Shown in pieces: positions 45,261-56,617 of a stretch of 64,000 nucleotides of DNA (positions within the stretch are counted from its first letter, which is position 1; each line of letters opens with the position of its first letter). Position numbers and translations under genes: made by a program. The stretch is taken from positions 372,001 to 436,000 of the forward strand of contig JAMPIV010008047.1 of assembly GCA_024509875.1 (NCBI GenBank), read 5' to 3'. Source of the DNA: Oreohelix idahoensis. Its lineage: Eukaryota; Mollusca; Gastropoda; Stylommatophora; Oreohelicidae. The notes under the pieces are model-generated. The model was not told the origin of the DNA. It was given only the letters and a program-made list of their open reading frames with translations, and ran no database searches.

Positions 45261-46645
45261 TGTTAAGGTGGGATTTACGTTATGTTATGTAGGAACGTAA
45301 CAATATCTTTTCTGTGTACTGTTGTAGTCAGTCCGACCTGGGCCAAATTGCTTTGGTATGCGTGATTAGCTCACCAGGCGTTGAGGCGCTAACAGGGTGT
45401 CATGTTGACATCCGAACATCAGACATTTCTTGTATGTGAGGTACTCGAAGTTTGTGTGGTTGACAAGTGATGTGGGTGTGTAGAGACACGAATGCGTTTA
45501 GGCTCTTTGATAGATAAACAAGGCACCCACTCACTCACATGCAGTAGTCAGTAATTGTAGAAACTGCTGGAACTTTCAACCATTTATTTACGAGACACAG
45601 TGACATCAACAGTTACAGTCAAATGGACGAGAATCAAGGACATCATATATATTGGAAATGACTGGCAAATCTGGCATTATAAAGCTTGAACCACTCATCT
45701 ATAAGGACGTTATCGACAATGATCTGTCCTTTAACAACTGTTCATATGTGATAATAATTAGGAACATCGAGCATCATCAGTTTTGTATAGCTCGTAGGTA
45801 TGATGCTAATAACGCTGGCTTGACAACATATTCTTTTCCTACTGTAGCTCAGGGCCCCTGACTGAGCGCGTCAGGTAGTCCTTTAACAAATATATAGTTG
45901 CTTAATATAGAAGTCTGTGAACTTGTAAATAAAGTCAAGACTTCACCTGGCTTCACCCGCCAGGTACTTCTTCTTCTGCTCAAAATTATAGGCCGTAATG
46001 ACGGGCCTTATAATGGTTGATAAACAACTGGGCATTTTTTTCATAGGCATGTATTATTTTCCATGCTGAAACATACCGCCATCCTGCGGGTTTCATATCA
46101 ATATATGTTCATTGTGCTTCTGTAAAGTACTTCAACGAATAGACCTAATTGGCTACGTCAAGCACACATAATGGACTCTGGATTACAAGAACTGTGAGCG
46201 CTACTCACAGGTTCATACTAAATGTTCTGCAAAATTTGCATAATAATTAAGTTATTTTTACCTTGGACAGAATTCCGAGAAATACACAAATAACACCTGT
46301 CGTCATACTAGACGAACAGAATAACTCTGGGGAAAATCACTAACATCACAAGACTATCTTTTCCCCAGATAATGCAGAGAAGAAACAACGGACATCTTCG
46401 TCCGGCAGAAACCAGCTCATCACTCCCAGACGGAATTGTACTCGGTTCGTGCTAAAAACTAGCGCATGCGTAGATAGAACAGATTTGAGAACAGTTAACT
46501 ATCCCGTCTTAAGAAAGAATAAACACAGAGAAGATAACCCCTAATCAACCTGTGTCAGGGAGTTAACATACAGTTCTGTACCTTCGATTATCAAAAGTAT
46601 TAAATAGATTTACATCTTCTGGAACCGACAAAAATGACGGCAACA
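45261..46645 (-). mobile_element. 3' LTR of a gypsy element (LTR family 1)
   Basis: On the minus strand starts TGTTGCCGTCATTTTTGTCG at 46645 after a purine tract (GGAGGGGGTGG) and ends CCTTAACA at 45261, exactly where LINE F breaks. Homologous to the solo LTR at 16247-17480. Confidence 0.7.
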
Positions 46646-47947
46646 GACTACCACCCCCTCCGGATTAAAAAAAATGAAACATTTTTTTAAAAATACATCA
46701 ATGAGCGAGATGCAACAAGCTCATAACGCATGAATGATGCGCCGATGAAAGGATCAATAAATATAACGACATAAAGTCAGACCCAATCAACGCACAATAG
46801 CGCGTCTAGTGAGAACAAAAGCTCACCTCACAAAATAAGAGAAAATATTTTCTCCAAGTAAAATATATCCGGAAGGTACCATCAAATAAACATCTGGCGA
46901 TGCTAACAAAAATCACATACATATTTAAAAAAATTGCAATGTTATAGTGATGCGAATGATAACATATCTTGCAAAGTCATACAAACATATAAATCTATAA
47001 AAGTATCATGTTATATAATGACTATCATCTAATGGATGGACATAATCAAAATTTGTAAAGTTATTCTATATACATATGACAATTCAAGTGTATACTCTAA
47101 CAAATAGAAGATGGCATCCACCAAGTATAAATCAATTCTGTATGTCGTAGATCATGTAAGCAGCATCGTCATGATTCTCAAAGCACTCCGTACCTGGTAC
47201 TAGTTTGCACTGAGAACAATATAAATAACACAATTAGCAACATGCTATAATGTACTATAATTACTAATACATGTTACATGTGGCCGCATTAATTTTTTTT
47301 GGACCTTTATATTATGTCAACTCAACCTTCTCCATTACACTAAAGATGGTAATAGAGAAAGAAAACAATTAATTTACAACTCTAAGTTGACAACAAATGT
47401 GTTAATACATATAGGTATAGTGAAGAGACATATGTCTAGCAGTGTATCAGGAAAAACTAGGAAATAAGACTTAAGTGGACTCATGTGGGCATCTAGACAG
47501 TATGTCTGCCATCACATTATCCAGACCACGGATAGCTTGCACCGTGAAATGAAAAGGTTGAAGAGCAATAGCATATCGAGTAGATCTCGAGCTCTTCAAA
47601 TTCTTACACTGAATAGCTGTAAGAGCTTTTTGGTCTGTTTCCACAATGAAATGCGCACCAAGAAGGAATCTTTGCAACTTAAGGATTGACCAAACCATAG
47701 CCAACAACTCACGGTCTAAAACCGAGTAATTCCTTTCTGCCGCATTCAGTTTCCTAGAAATATACATTACAGGATGCAGAGTTCCTGAATACTCTTGCAT
47801 TAGTGCCACTCCGATCCCTGTAGATGAGGCGTCACTACGAAGAACAAAAGTCTTATCAGCAATAGGTAGTCTTAAGATAGGCGGGGATGAGAACAAATTC
47901 TTAATCTGATCCAATGAAGCTTGACATTCTTGAGACCAGCGCACCAT
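46646..47947 (-). mobile_element. Truncated Ty3/gypsy internal region: RNase H only
   Basis: 47947-47471 encodes the end of RT and the RNase H: WSQECQASLDQIKNLFSSPP, LRSDASSTGIGVALMQ, YSVLDRELLAMVWSI and FIVETDQKAL, then VMADILSRC. Integrase is absent: 46646-47470 has no open frame of note. The upstream gag and RT are also missing, cut at 47947. Confidence 0.88.
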
Positions 47948-47949
47948 GT

Positions 47950-48215
47950 TAGGAGACCCATGCTTTTATCCATTCTTTAGTTATTGCTTGAGCAATTAAG
48001 CTCTTAATTTCAAACTTCCCTAAGCCTACTTCAATTTTGTTATAACTAGTTCTCCCCCCTTTGGCTTCTTTGTCTGCAAGCTCATTTCCTGCTATCCCCA
48101 CATGTGATGGCATCCATGTTAATGTTGCACATGATCCTATAGTGAGCAGATATGTATTAACCTGTAGTATTTCCGACTGATATTGAGTTTTAGAGGACGG
48201 GGTATAAGTACAGAA
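47950..48215 (-). mobile_element. RNase H LINE fragment
   Basis: Minus strand reads TWMPSHVGIAGNELADKEAK, then GRTSYNKIEVGLGKFEIKSL, paralogous to 26085-26690. Joined directly to the truncated gypsy element. Confidence 0.78.
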
Positions 48216-48377
48216 ATGGTGTTATTTCTCTAACGGATTTTATTTCTCACACCTACGGCGTTTTCAGGGGGAATCAGCGAGCTGGCTTTCCAGATAAAAG
48301 ATTCTTTACCAGCGAAGGTAGACGATATCAAAGACATGCCCCGCGAGCGGCCTTCTAAATTATCTCCCCTGAAAATG

Positions 48378-48720
48378 TAAACATCATCATCATCAGTTGC
48401 CATCTCCACAACGAAGGTTGGCTGTAATGGATCTCCAACGTCTTCTGTCTCTTGTCTTGATGGTGCACTCTGACAGACTCTTTCCTGTCCATCTCTTGAT
48501 GTTGTCTTCCCACTTATAGCGCTGTCTTCCCCTTGCACGTTTGCCTTCAACTCTCCCTTCTGTTATGGTCTTCTGCAAGGTGTTATGCCTTTTTATGTGG
48601 CCAAAGTATTTTAGCTGTCGAACTTTGACCTCCCTCATTAGTTCTCTTTTCATACCTAGATTTTCTAGGACCTGCTTATTTGTTTTCATCTCTTTCCATG
48701 AGACAGTATACAATACTATA
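48378..48720 (-). mobile_element. LINE C-terminal fragment with (GAT)n tail
   Basis: Reads REVKVRQLKYFGHIKRHNTL, then GKRARGRQRYKWEDNIKRWT and RDRRRWRSITANL, a typical end of an RTE/Jockey-like LINE ORF. A (GAT)n tail lies at about 48378-48393. Confidence 0.82.
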
Positions 48721-49340
48721 CATGAAATCGTACTGGCCGTGTGTGAAATTTTTGGTATTTATGACACAATTCTAATGTTTACAACAAGTCTTCATCTATG
48801 ATGAATATTAAAACCCTACCAATTTTCCTCAACAATATAATAACTCAGTAAAATTATAATAGAGGTAATCTAGTTTTTACTTTATGAGCTATAAAGTGTC
48901 CATTACATTGTATATTGAACCCAACGGACACTTTTCACATGAGTGTTTGAGATACGCCCCATTCTTCTATATATCCACATTTCAAGAGCCTCAATTCTTC
49001 AAAACATCAAAGGTACGGAAATACCGTTGTCGCCCTCTCTCGTTCGTTTCCCCAGATCAAAGCTTCTTCGATCACTGTGATTGCCGTTGCCGCGACGCGT
49101 TGTGACTAAGGGCCGATAATTGGCAGCTCACGTGATTCGCTCCCCTGGTTAAGATTGCCGGGTGTGAAATGTTTGTAAACACTCATGCCCAGGAAGACAG
49201 AAAAGATAGGCGTGGCCTCAGAAGTGAGTAAATCAGACAGATGATTGCTTGGCTTTCGCGTTGCAAAAACATAGATACTAAATGAGGGAACGTCGTAACC
49301 GGATTTAGGTAGACTATTTACATATACCCGTCACACTGGA
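48721..49340. other. Intron stretch, nothing recognised
   Basis: AT-rich with no recognised feature. Confidence 0.5.
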
Positions 49341-49496
49341 CGACGACACTCCTTCAAATGTCTTTGCCAGGGCTCGAATTATTCCAGTCCAAGTCCCGGT
49401 CGACGACACTCCTTCAAATATACTCGCTTGGGCTTGAACCTGGGATCTCCCGATCACCAACACAGTGTGGTAACCACTACACTAGGGCAGCTCCCA
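49341..49496 (-). mobile_element. SINE fragment (tRNA-derived head)
   Basis: Contains the tRNA-like head of the SINE at 21734-22094 on the minus strand (GTGTAGTGGTTACCACACTG) and the duplicated GTCGACGACACTCCTTCAAA motif. The body is missing. Confidence 0.75.
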
Positions 49497-49639
49497 AAAT
49501 TCTATTTAACTACAGAACTCTTTACGAAGATGACCACTTTCAGCACTGCTGAACTGCTGTAGTACAAGTACATGATAAGAGTTATCTGGCCCTAACTCAG
49601 GGTCTCTTCAAGTTGCATAATTTATGCTGAAGCCAAAAG

Positions 49640-49990
49640 AATTATCAACATGTGCGAGACGAGATTTTCCAGGCCACAAGAAAAGCAATACCTATCATCA
49701 GCTCAACAGAAGAGAGCAAGAAATAATCTTCAGACTATGCACAGGCCAAAGACAGACTTATTTACTAGCAGACTCAGAGAATTACTAACACGTATCTGTG
49801 GCACTGATAAAATGACTGCTTGGCATCTGCTGTTGGATTGCATAACATGAGGAATAGAGAAAATGTAAATGTTTATGACCTATACTAGTTCAGGATAAAC
49901 TCTTCGTGAATGTAATAAACCTGAGGCTGATCACAGTTTTCTTAATCTGTATTGAAGGTGATGTCTAAGGATGCCTGAAGAAGAGGAAAA
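49640..49990 (+). mobile_element. Decayed RNase H-type LINE 3' end
   Basis: Fragments of the 28453-30508 family tail are visible: EEIIFRLCTGQ-like text near 49720-49745, CGTDKMTAWHLLLDC at 49797-49845, and an AGGATGCCTGAAGAAGAGG end. Several frameshifts. Confidence 0.7.
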
Positions 49991-49994
49991 CTTA

Positions 49995-51490
49995 AAATAA
50001 GCCCTCCCTACAGTACTTCATCATTCATAACCCTCCCTACTTCTTCTTCTTTTCTTCTTCTTTGATCCTTAGCCGCCGACCGTCATAGCAGTCAGTGGTC
50101 ATCACGCCTAGTGGCGTCTTGTAGGGCAACAACAAATTGATTTAACTTTGCTCGGTCGGCGGCCATCCTTCGTACAGTGCCCCAACTCTGGTTCATTCTT
50201 TGCATCTCAGCCTCCACAGTCCTCCGCCAGGTTGTTTTTGGTCGGCTTCTCTTTCGTTTTCCTTCAGGGGTCCAAAGCATAGCTGTTCTTGTGATGGCAT
50301 CGGAGTCTCTTCTGAGGACATGGCCAACCCAGCTCCAGCGTCTGCCAGCTATGATGGTGTGCCTGTCCTCTTGCTTGCTCCAAGTAAGCAGATCTTGGTT
50401 AGTGATGGTATTCGGCCAAAAGATTCGGTGAATTTTTTTTAGGCATGTTGTGTGAAAAGAGGACAATTTCGACATTTCCTTCTCTGTAACTCTCTAGCAT
50501 TCCGCACCATAGAGAAGCACAGAAAGCACACAGCTTTGATATAACCTTAATTTTGTGCTTGTGCTGTATTGAGAGGACTTCCAGATGTTGTTTAGGCTAA
50601 AAAAGGCTGTTCTTGCCTTATTCCTTCTGATGTTGATGTCTTTGCCTGCCCCGCCGTCTGGTGTTACTATGCATCCTAGGTATGTGAAGGTGTCTGTCTG
50701 TTCCAGTTGCTGATTCCTTACTGATATGGGCTCAGGGTTGCTCACATTGAGCGTCATGACCTCTGACTTCTTTAAATTGATGTTCAAGCCCACCTGCTGG
50801 CTAAACTTATTAAGTCTATCCGTTTTTTCCTGGATGTGTTGATGTGAATATGCTAGTAGTGCAATGTCATCTGCATATTCCAGATCTTCCAATGTAGAAA
50901 ATGTAGTCCATCTTATTTCTCTTGGACTGCCCTCTGTTGTCTGTCGCATCACCCAATCTATGACTGTTAAAAATAGAGTGGTTGATAAGGGGCATCCCTG
51001 TCGTACTCCTGTCTTCACCTCAAAGGTTAGGTTGCTATGCCCAACACTACACGTAAGGTTGGCATAAAGGCTTTTTATGATTGACACTATGCAGCTTGGA
51101 ATTCCATAAGCCCTCAGTATTTTCCATAAACTGTCCCTATGTATACTGTCAAAAGCCTTTTTCAAAATCAACGAAATTAATGTACAGCTATCTTTGCCAT
51201 TCTGAGCACTGCTCTATAATGTTCCTGAGAGTGAATATATGATCTACACATCTTCTGTTCTCTCTAAATCTTGCTTGTTCTTTCCTCAGTTTGTGGTCTA
51301 CTGCTTTGTAAATTCCCTGTATAATTATCCTGCCTAGTATTTTGCTGGGAACTGAGAGAAGAGTGATTCCTCTCCAATTATTGCAGTCTGCAAGATCTCC
51401 CTTCTTAACCCTCCCTACAGTACTTCATAATTCATAACCCTCCCTACAGTGCTTCATCATTCATAACCCTCCCTACAGTACTTCTTGGTG
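49995..51490. repeat. Local CCCTCCCTACAGTACTTCAT tandem repeat, split by LINE E
   Basis: Units of about 32 bp (AACCCTCCCTACAGTACTTC, ATCATTCAT) at 50003-50040 and again at 51405-51490, with LINE E between. Confidence 0.8.
50041..51404 (-). mobile_element. LINE copy E: RTE-like, RT to 3' tail
   Basis: Minus strand copy of the A/F family from the RT (KKAFDSIHRDSLWKILRAYG, GVRQGCPLSTTLF, YADDIALLAYS) to the C-terminus (RRWSWVGHVLRRDS, KRKRSRPKTTWRRT) and the GACGGTCGGCGGCTAAGGAT UTR plus (AAG)n tail. A TAG replaces the Trp codon after GAEC at 50492, and a frameshift lies near 51175. Inserted in a local repeat (CATAACCCTCCCTAC); TAACCCTCCCTAC lies on both sides. It is the least mutated copy after F. 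Confidence 0.9.
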
Positions 51491-51766
51491 GTAGATTAAA
51501 AAATAAAAAACGTTTCTAATGTGTAATTATTTTATTATTATGTAAGTTCCTTGTGCAGTTGTTTTCGTATAGTCAACAGGATTGATAGCAAAACGAGATG
51601 TTTCAAAATTTTGCAGGCACCTTGAGTGGATTAAGTGAGAAAGTCAGATAGTAATGTTTCATTAAGTACCGGTGGTCAGTGCTGAAAGATCTGCAGCTAT
51701 GCAGTAAGATTTATACTGCAATCAGTGTTTTCTATTTTTAATTTAATTTTTAAATGTTCTCTCCAG

Positions 51767-51829
51767 GCTGGTGCACTAACATCTGTAGGGGACTCTATTG
51801 AACAATGCTTGCACCCCAAAGATGATCGG
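51767..51829 (+). CDS. MPV17-family exon 2
   Basis: Acceptor TTCTCTCCAG and donor CGG|GTAAAT flank 63 nt (21 codons) reading AGALTSVGDSIEQCLHPKDD, then R. This is the conserved first membrane-helix segment of the family, with the Gly-Asp and Gln-x-Leu positions present. A T-rich polypyrimidine stretch precedes the acceptor. It sits in a 0.6-kb island of unique sequence between LINE copies. Confidence 0.78.
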
Positions 51830-52139
51830 GTAAATAAAATATTTTTTTTTTTACGGCCGATAAATTTGAGTTTTGTTATAATTATTTGTTTAAGTCTGAT
51901 TTATCTGTTATACAGTATTATATTTATTAAAAAGAAGATGTGTTTCTCATATAAAGTCTGCTTTTTTTTTAAATTGAATGAATTCAAATCATATAAGTCA
52001 ACTGTTTTGTTACATCTGATACATTAAATTATAATTAATTGTTTGCCGAGTTATTCTGCTAAAGTCTGAATGATAATGTGATATGTAGATTATGATGCTA
52101 GGAAAAACTATTGTTTGAATGTTATTGTTCAATCGAATC
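51830..52139. other. MPV17-family intron 2, start; nothing recognised
   Basis: AT-rich intron following exon 51767-51829. No further exon could be recognised from here to the window end. Confidence 0.5.
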
Positions 52140-53622
52140 GACGTCATATAACTCCAGGCAATCCTATAGGTGCTCAGTCTCCCTCAGTATATGTCGAAGA
52201 GTGTGAATGCTAACTGTTTCTTTAGCTCGCTCGTTGTATACACGACGGATGCATCCTCTTATATGTCCATCTCTGCTAGTTTTATGTTTGATGCTAAATT
52301 CCAACAGTCTTAACCTTGATCATTCATCTCTTACAGTGTCATTCTCTAACAGGCAATCATTAATTTTTCTCAGTATCTCTCCTTTATCCATAGCCAGTGT
52401 TCTCATTGTAGATGCTTTTGATGTTAGTCTGTCAGCTCTCTCAATACCGCATACCCCTGCATGACCAGGACAGTAGATCCAGACCAGCTCCTGCAGATTT
52501 GAAGCTTCTATGAATGTTTTCCATTCATGACGTAGCCAGCAATTTTGAACCTTTCGAAGCATGGACAGAATCTGATAAAATTACTGCCTTTGTAAATGAA
52601 GTTTCAGTTATCCACCTTAAGTAACTGCCTCTACCTCCATTCTCATGCTGGAAGTTATCTTGTAAGCTGCGCTTTGTTCGACGACGATTCTGCCCTTTAC
52701 CTTAGAAGTCCCAACCTGATTTCTCCCCACGGACCACGGACCCATCAGTATACACAATGGCATCATTATCCCCGACATGATCATGCATCAGATGATTAAT
52801 TTCCAGTTCTGGTTTCCAATTACCCCAAGTTCTACACTCTCTGCCAAGGCAGATGATGACTTGCTGGTAGTTAATCAAGTTCTCATCTGACATACTCAAC
52901 TCTTCCACTTTGAATATATTTTCAACTGTGGTCAGCTGCTTGATCGTAGCCTTTGCCTGTGCCATCTTTATTCTTGCTCCATTAATGTCAGCCATGTTTC
53001 CATACAGGGGTTGCCGTTTGTCTGTGGTTACTCGCATATAGGCTTTTGCCTGGGCTTTTGCTTATCTGGAGCTAATCGACAGCACTCCAAGCAACTACCT
53101 CATTGTCACAATGAGGGTTTCTCACATACATCCCAAGACTATACAATCCCTTCGCTTTGAATGCATTCTAGTCATTCATATTGTGTTACTGACAGCATGA
53201 GAATTCAGAGCCCATACTCAGTGACCTATATAACTAGCTGATGATAAAGAAGAAATAGTAATCTCTGCTCCAGGTGTGCAGCAGCCATTATTTTCAGGAC
53301 TGCCAGACTTCTCCTGCATTTCTGTAGGATGTGATCAACATGGTGCTTATACGATAGCATGTGATCGAGAGTAATATCTAGAACAGGGGTTCCCAACCTG
53401 GGGTGCCCGCACCCCCAGGGGGTGCGAGATGGCATTTCAGGGGGTGCGACAAAGAAGCCTAAGGTCAAGAGTCTCACGCTTAACCAACTGAGCTATCAAC
53501 GTGATATTACTTTTGTAGGGGGTGCGAACATTAATCAAACATTTTCCAGGGGTGTGGGGAATAGAAAAGATTGGAAACCCCTGATCTAGAAGGTCTGTTT
53601 TCACTATGAAGTTGTTTAAGAA
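52140..53622 (-). mobile_element. I-type LINE relic: RT C-terminus and RNase H
   Basis: Minus strand, in order: VTFLNNFIVKTDLLD, then (after a MITE) ITLDHMLSYKHHVDHILQKC, then AIVYTDGSVVRGEKSGW (RNase H first Asp) and WIYCPGHAGVCGIERADRLT. Multiple frameshifts. Truncated upstream by the LTR starting at 53623. Confidence 0.82.
53384..53583. mobile_element. 200-bp hAT MITE with a tRNA-like segment
   Basis: Ends CAGGGGTTCCCAACCTGGGG and GGAAACCCCTG are hAT-type inverted termini. A perfect 8-bp duplication ATCTAGAA flanks it (53376-53383, 53584-53591). Inside, the minus strand at 53503-53460 reads GATAGCTCAGTTGGTTAAGC then GTGAGACTCTTGACC, very like the D-arm and anticodon arm of a tRNA. No coding capacity. 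Confidence 0.87.
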
Positions 53623-53637
53623 TGTCACAGTATAGAC

Positions 53638-56617
53638 CAGGGGTCGGCAAACTTTTAGTAGTGTCGTGCCGAAGTAATGTTGCAAAGTCACTCAGCGTGC
53701 CAACCTAAGTTCACCATATTTTTATATACAACAATTATTGAAACAATTTAAAAATGATCTTGTATTAACATGTTTCCGCTACATTAAATAACTATTCTAT
53801 TCTTTGTAGATTATTCAATATTTTAATATAAATAGGAACAAATATCAATACAAATATTATGTTTTGTAAAATTTAAGTTCTGAACACATTAGTTTGAAAT
53901 TTAATAATAAAATTGCCATATGTATATTTTGTTAAGACAGAAAGTCCAATAGTTTGAAGAACAAAACAATTAAATAAACCAAACATAAAACACGTTATTA
54001 AAATTTTAATATGAGTAATCATTGATTATTATTGATCTGAGTCATTAATCAATTAATGGGACCCGTGTCCTTGCTTCTCCTTGGTTAATTGTTCAATATC
54101 AGGTGTGTATTTTGTCAATTTCAGCTTCACACAGGCTTCTGAATGCACAGGTGTTAGGCGACTTCTCTGTGGACTTAAAACAGCTTTCATGTGTGAGAAA
54201 ATTTGTTCACATGTATAAGTTGACCCAAAAGCCGAAAGTAGAGCAAATGCAACTTTCTTCAAACAGGTGAACGCTTCAGGCAGGGATGTCCAGCAGTTGA
54301 GGATGGCAGCTGACTTTTCCAAGCAACTTCCTTCAAGAGTTTTTCGCAATTCTACAAATTTTATCGTCCATAACTCTGATGCCTTGAATTCGATGTGTTG
54401 CATTTAAAAATTGTCAACATCCATCCACTCGAAAAGAGATAGGTCAAATGGGATGTTAGTATGATCAATTAAGTCGGGCTTGATGAGGTACGAAAACATG
54501 GGCCCATGAATTTTGAAGTCTTGACCTTGTTTAGCAAACTCTCATTTGAGCGCTTCAACGTATTTCTGAAGCTCATCTCTGTTGACAGTAAATCGATTTT
54601 AATGAGCCTTTACGTTTGGAAAGTACTTGTATGTGTTAGTGGTAATATCTCTGCAAAATGTGTCTAATTTTGACGCAAATCCTTTCCAGTGCTCAAAAAG
54701 ATCAAGTACTGTTTGAACCTGCCCTTGTAAACGCAAGTTTAATTCATTCAGATTTGTAGTTATGTCAGCCAGAAACATCAGCTTGCACAGCCAGCCAGTC
54801 GTAATCGTAATTAAATTCCGGGAAATGTTGTTCTTTTTCATCAAGCAACACTTTGATTGCTTCTAGACATGATACAAATCTGTTCAAAACATTACCTCGA
54901 CTAAGCCAACGAACATTGCTGTACAGCGGGAGGTCCGCATATGCGCTCTCCATTTCTTGTAGAAGAGATTTGAATTGCCTGTGGGTCAATGAAGAGCGAG
55001 AAACTATGAAGTTAACTATCTTGACAACAGTTTCCGTTACAGAGTTCAAGGATAGTGACGAAATCTTCGCACACAAATTCTCCTGGTGTATAATGCAATG
55101 GAAGCTCAATACTTGACGTCCAATACGATCCTCAAGAAGTTTAACGAATCCTTTGTTCTTTCCGACAAATGCAGGAAACACAGTAGTAACACAGAATATT
55201 TTATTCATGTTAATGTTCTGATTTTCGAAATAGCTTACAAATGCAGTTATAATGTCCTCTCCCTTGGCTGTACCATCAAAAGGTATCAAGCAGCACAGTT
55301 CTTCATAAATACGGTCGTTGTCACAATATCGCGCGACTATAGCTAGACGCGCCACGTCATTCACATCGACACTTTCGTCAAGAGCGACACTAAATACAAC
55401 AGCTTGTTGTAACCCGGTTGTTTGTTTTACCGTTACATTTTCAGCCATATCAGTTATGCGCCTCTCGATTGATCTCGCAGAAGCCGGTATTTCTCGAATC
55501 CGAGACAGTATTGTTTCTTTATTTGGTAAATCACTGAACAAAATTTCAGCACTGCTCAAAAAAGTTTCCTTGATGTATTCTCCATCTGTGAAAGGTTTGC
55601 CCTTCGAAGCCACACACTGTGCAGTTTTGTAACTACATTCGGTAGCTTTATTTTTGGTTCCAATTACTTGACTAAAAATACTACTTTGTTTTTTGTAGCC
55701 AGAAACAGCCATTTTTATGACTTCACTTTTCTCCTCAGAGTTTTTAAACATGGACTGATGTTTGGTTTGATAGTGTCTTTGTACACTTGACGTACGGCAC
55801 ATGACACTTTCATAACATAAAGCACAAACAGCACGATCCTTTTGTTGTATGAATCCATATTCGTTTGTCAAAAAGTCTTGAAACGAGCGTATATCAAGTT
55901 TTTTTTCTTTTTTGAGTCATTTTAACGGCACCGTATTACTTAATAACAACACCAACTTTTGTGCTGCGGTCAACGAACTGTACGGGAATGAGTATGCGAC
56001 AGCCGAGAGAACTGTAGAGGTAGTGGTGGTCGGGAGAGAGGGGAAGGATAGGACGGAAATATAACTTTGTCGAGGTCAGTCATTGTTGCTCCAAACTCAC
56101 ACTGGGAGTCAAAAACTGCGAGCGAAAACGAAATAAATACGCTCGTCCAGGCGCTAGCCAGACACTATTGCGTAATTATGATATTACGTCTCCGCTTGCC
56201 CGTCAAAATTCGCTTGGGGTTCTTTTCAAGAATCTCATCCTGCAAACTACGGTAGCAGGTAGACACCAGACTAGCGGGCACCGCAAAGTATAACCACTCC
56301 CCTTGAAATTCGTTGAAGAATGTTTGTTCTCGGAAACGGTCCGTAGAAACAAAGATTTACGTGCAGTATAGTATGGTCAGGCCTTTAGTTTGCATCAGAT
56401 GGCACATTCTTACCTTCAATGTCTAAAAACTTTCGTTTTGAAGGGTTGTGAAAACGGGTATAGCTTTAAAAGAATTATATGCTTCTATTTAATTAAAAAT
56501 TCAATTTTTTAAAAAATGAGATCATATACTGTACAGTATTTTAATTCACTCAGCGTGCCATTGAAAATCGTTCCACGTGCCACGCTTTGCACGCGTGCCG
56601 TAGTTTGCCGACCCCTG
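53638..56617 (-). mobile_element. Complete hAT transposon, 2,980 bp, with 8-bp target duplication
   Basis: Terminal inverted repeats CAGGGGTCGGCAAACTTTTA and TAGTTTGCCGACCCCTG end at 53638 and 56617. GTATAGAC is duplicated perfectly on both sides (53630-53637, 56618-56625). The left end also repeats CTCAGCGTGCCA in inverted subterminal context. Its transposase gene is given in the next entry. Confidence 0.95.
54053..55871 (-). pseudogene. hAT transposase (BED zinc finger), frameshifted
   Basis: Minus strand. 55871-54765: BED-type finger CALCYESVMCRTSSVQRHYQTKH near the N-terminus, ALDESVDVNDVARL (first catalytic Asp region), then SFHCIIHQENLCAK and YSNVRWLSRGNVLNRF, all hAT landmarks of the ZBED5/GTF2IRD2-like group. 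54844-54599 continues (LMFLADITTNLNELNLRLQG) in another frame, and 54403-54053 is the C-terminal dimerisation part (FALLSAFGSTYTCEQIFSHM). Frameshifts near 54770 and stops near 54410-54600 suggest it is inactive, though fairly young. Confidence 0.9.

Larger units (their letters stand above)
24722..51829 (+). other. MPV17/PMP22-family gene, 5' end with a 27-kb intron
   Basis: Two plus-strand exons, 24722-24775 and 51767-51829, join in phase 0 into a typical MPV17-family N-terminus: initiator Met, amphipathic start, Pro, seven residues, then A-G-x-L-x-x-x-G-D-x-I-x-Q-x-L. These are small multi-spanning proteins of the mitochondrial inner or peroxisomal membrane (family knowledge). The spacing of Pro to Ala-Gly (seven residues) is the same as in MPV17. 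The GALTSVGDSIEQ wording looks closest to MPV17-like proteins. Further exons are not found downstream, so they probably lie past the right edge. Nearly the whole intron is transposon sequence. The gene is head-to-head with PITRM1, about 5.7 kb apart. Confidence 0.75.
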
